NCBI GenBank assembly: GCA_023413895.1
Contig: JAEZOU010000021.1
Span: forward strand, 1 to 13,329
DNA: 13,329 nt
DNA from: Bacteroidota bacterium
GTDB taxonomy: Bacteria > Bacteroidota > Bacteroidia > Bacteroidales > WCHB1-69
Reading direction: 5' to 3'
Part shown: piece after piece, positions 12,843 through 13,329 of the stretch
Position numbering within the stretch: the first letter of the stretch is position 1
Layout: the number at the start of each line of letters is the position of its first letter
Notes under the pieces: model-generated
Seen by the model: only the letters and a program-made list of their open reading frames with translations
Database searches by the model: none
Told to the model about the DNA's origin: nothing
Made by a program: the position numbers and the translations under genes

Positions 12843-13329
12843 ATGAAGAAAATTTTACTTTTTTTCGTAGCGATAATGGCTATGATTTTGGTGGCAGAAG
12901 CGCAAGCGCCGGAGAAGTTCTCCTATCAGTCGGTGATTCGTGATGCCGCAGGGAATTTAGTAGCGAATGAGCCAGTAGGCGTTCGCATTAGCATTTTACA
13001 ATATTCTCCTGATGGCAGTGCGGTGTATAGCGAAACGCATAACCGCGCAACCAATGCCAATGGTTTGGTAACAATGGAGATAGGTGCAGGCACAGTGGTT
13101 AGTGGCAGCTTCTCCAATATTGATTGGGCGAGCGGTCCCTACTTTTTGAAGATTGAAACCGATGTTAATGGTGGCACCAACTACACGTTGGCGGGCACGC
13201 AACAGATGTTAAGTGTTCCGTATGCTCTTTATGCCGCCGCATCGGGTAATGGGGAAGGACCTCAGGGTCCCCAAGGTGAAACAGGTCCCGCAGGTCCACA
13301 AGGTCCACAGGGCGAACAAGGTCCGCAAG
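12843..13329 (+). CDS. Secreted collagen-like repeat protein, N-terminal part (runs off the window)
   Basis: The frame opens with ATG at 12843 and has no stop before the right edge (162 codons seen). A signal peptide covers about residues 1-20 (MKKILLFF...LVAEA, cut before or just after QA). The N-terminal module (about 24-133) contains FSYQSVIRDAAGNLV, VRISILQYSPDGSAVYSETH, NANGLVTMEIG, NIDWASGPYFLKIE and LSVPYALYAAA. I know this set from Bacteroidota surface proteins in which it precedes Gly-X-Y repeats. From residue 139 there are eight uninterrupted Gly-X-Y triplets (GPQ, GPQ, GET, GPA, GPQ, GPQ, GEQ, GPQ), so a triple-helical stalk is expected. The C-terminus, where a tip or attachment domain would lie, is not in view. 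Composition is G+C-rich like the gene before it. Confidence 0.88.
   Translation, partial: MKKILLFFVAIMAMILVAEAQAPEKFSYQSVIRDAAGNLVANEPVGVRISILQYSPDGSAVYSETHNRATNANGLVTMEIGAGTVVSGSFSNIDWASGPYFLKIETDVNGGTNYTLAGTQQMLSVPYALYAAASGNGEGPQGPQGETGPAGPQGPQGEQGPQ

Noticed and set aside
13257..13329. Regular short repeat at the right edge as a CRISPR or satellite
   Set aside because: The period is 9 bp in frame and encodes Gly-X-Y triplets; there are no spacers.

Overview
The window looks like chromosomal DNA from a Bacteroidota bacterium, probably order Bacteroidales. The evidence is low-GC coding sequence, almost no purine-rich ribosome binding sites, repeated -7 elements of the TAnnTTTG type, a family S46 dipeptidyl-peptidase, the gene order efp / second LpxD-like acyltransferase / lptE-like lipoprotein / secG, and a Por-type (type IX) sorting domain on a small secreted protein. 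Assignment below the phylum is inference from these families.

Left end (1-1468): the 3' end of an sbcC-like gene ends at a strong terminator. A tRNA-Pro(UGG) and a pcm-like isoaspartyl methyltransferase lie on the minus strand. Pcm and the next plus-strand gene diverge from a 28-bp perfect palindrome (1472-1499) that holds a TATTTTTG -7 element on each strand.

Surface-polysaccharide region (1529-5398): an unrecognised lipoprotein gene is followed 16 bp later by an undecaprenyl-phosphate sugar phosphotransferase, which starts polysaccharide repeat units on the lipid carrier. After a GC-rich, probably non-coding block and a minus-strand tRNA-Leu(GAG) comes a UDP-glucuronate decarboxylase (UDP-xylose synthase), a nucleotide-sugar supplier. 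The two enzymes could serve the same capsule, exopolysaccharide or O-glycan pathway, but no other pathway gene is visible here.

Envelope and translation operon (5515-8639): one TAnnTTTG promoter precedes efp, an LpxD-like acyltransferase, an LptE-like lipoprotein, a small TPR-like protein and secG. The genes are 1-38 bp apart and end at a clear terminator. The set combines translation of proline-rich stretches, lipid A/LPS assembly and Sec export.

Right part (8657-13329): an EamA/DMT transporter, then a 718-aa S46 peptidase whose specificity residue is Arg, as in the Asp/Glu-specific DPP11 group. A 484-bp gap follows, holding a possible mini transcription unit (promoter-like element, 23-codon ORF, hairpin). 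From about 12313 the base composition rises sharply, and two secreted-protein genes follow: a 161-aa protein with a type IX C-terminal sorting domain and the start of a collagen-like Gly-X-Y repeat protein that runs off the window.

I found no CRISPR array, complete insertion sequence, rRNA or phage module. I did not identify a clearly new multi-gene system. The least explained items are the palindromic divergent promoter, the 11884-12054 mini unit, the GC-rich block at 3925-4120, and the lipoprotein tied to the priming transferase.
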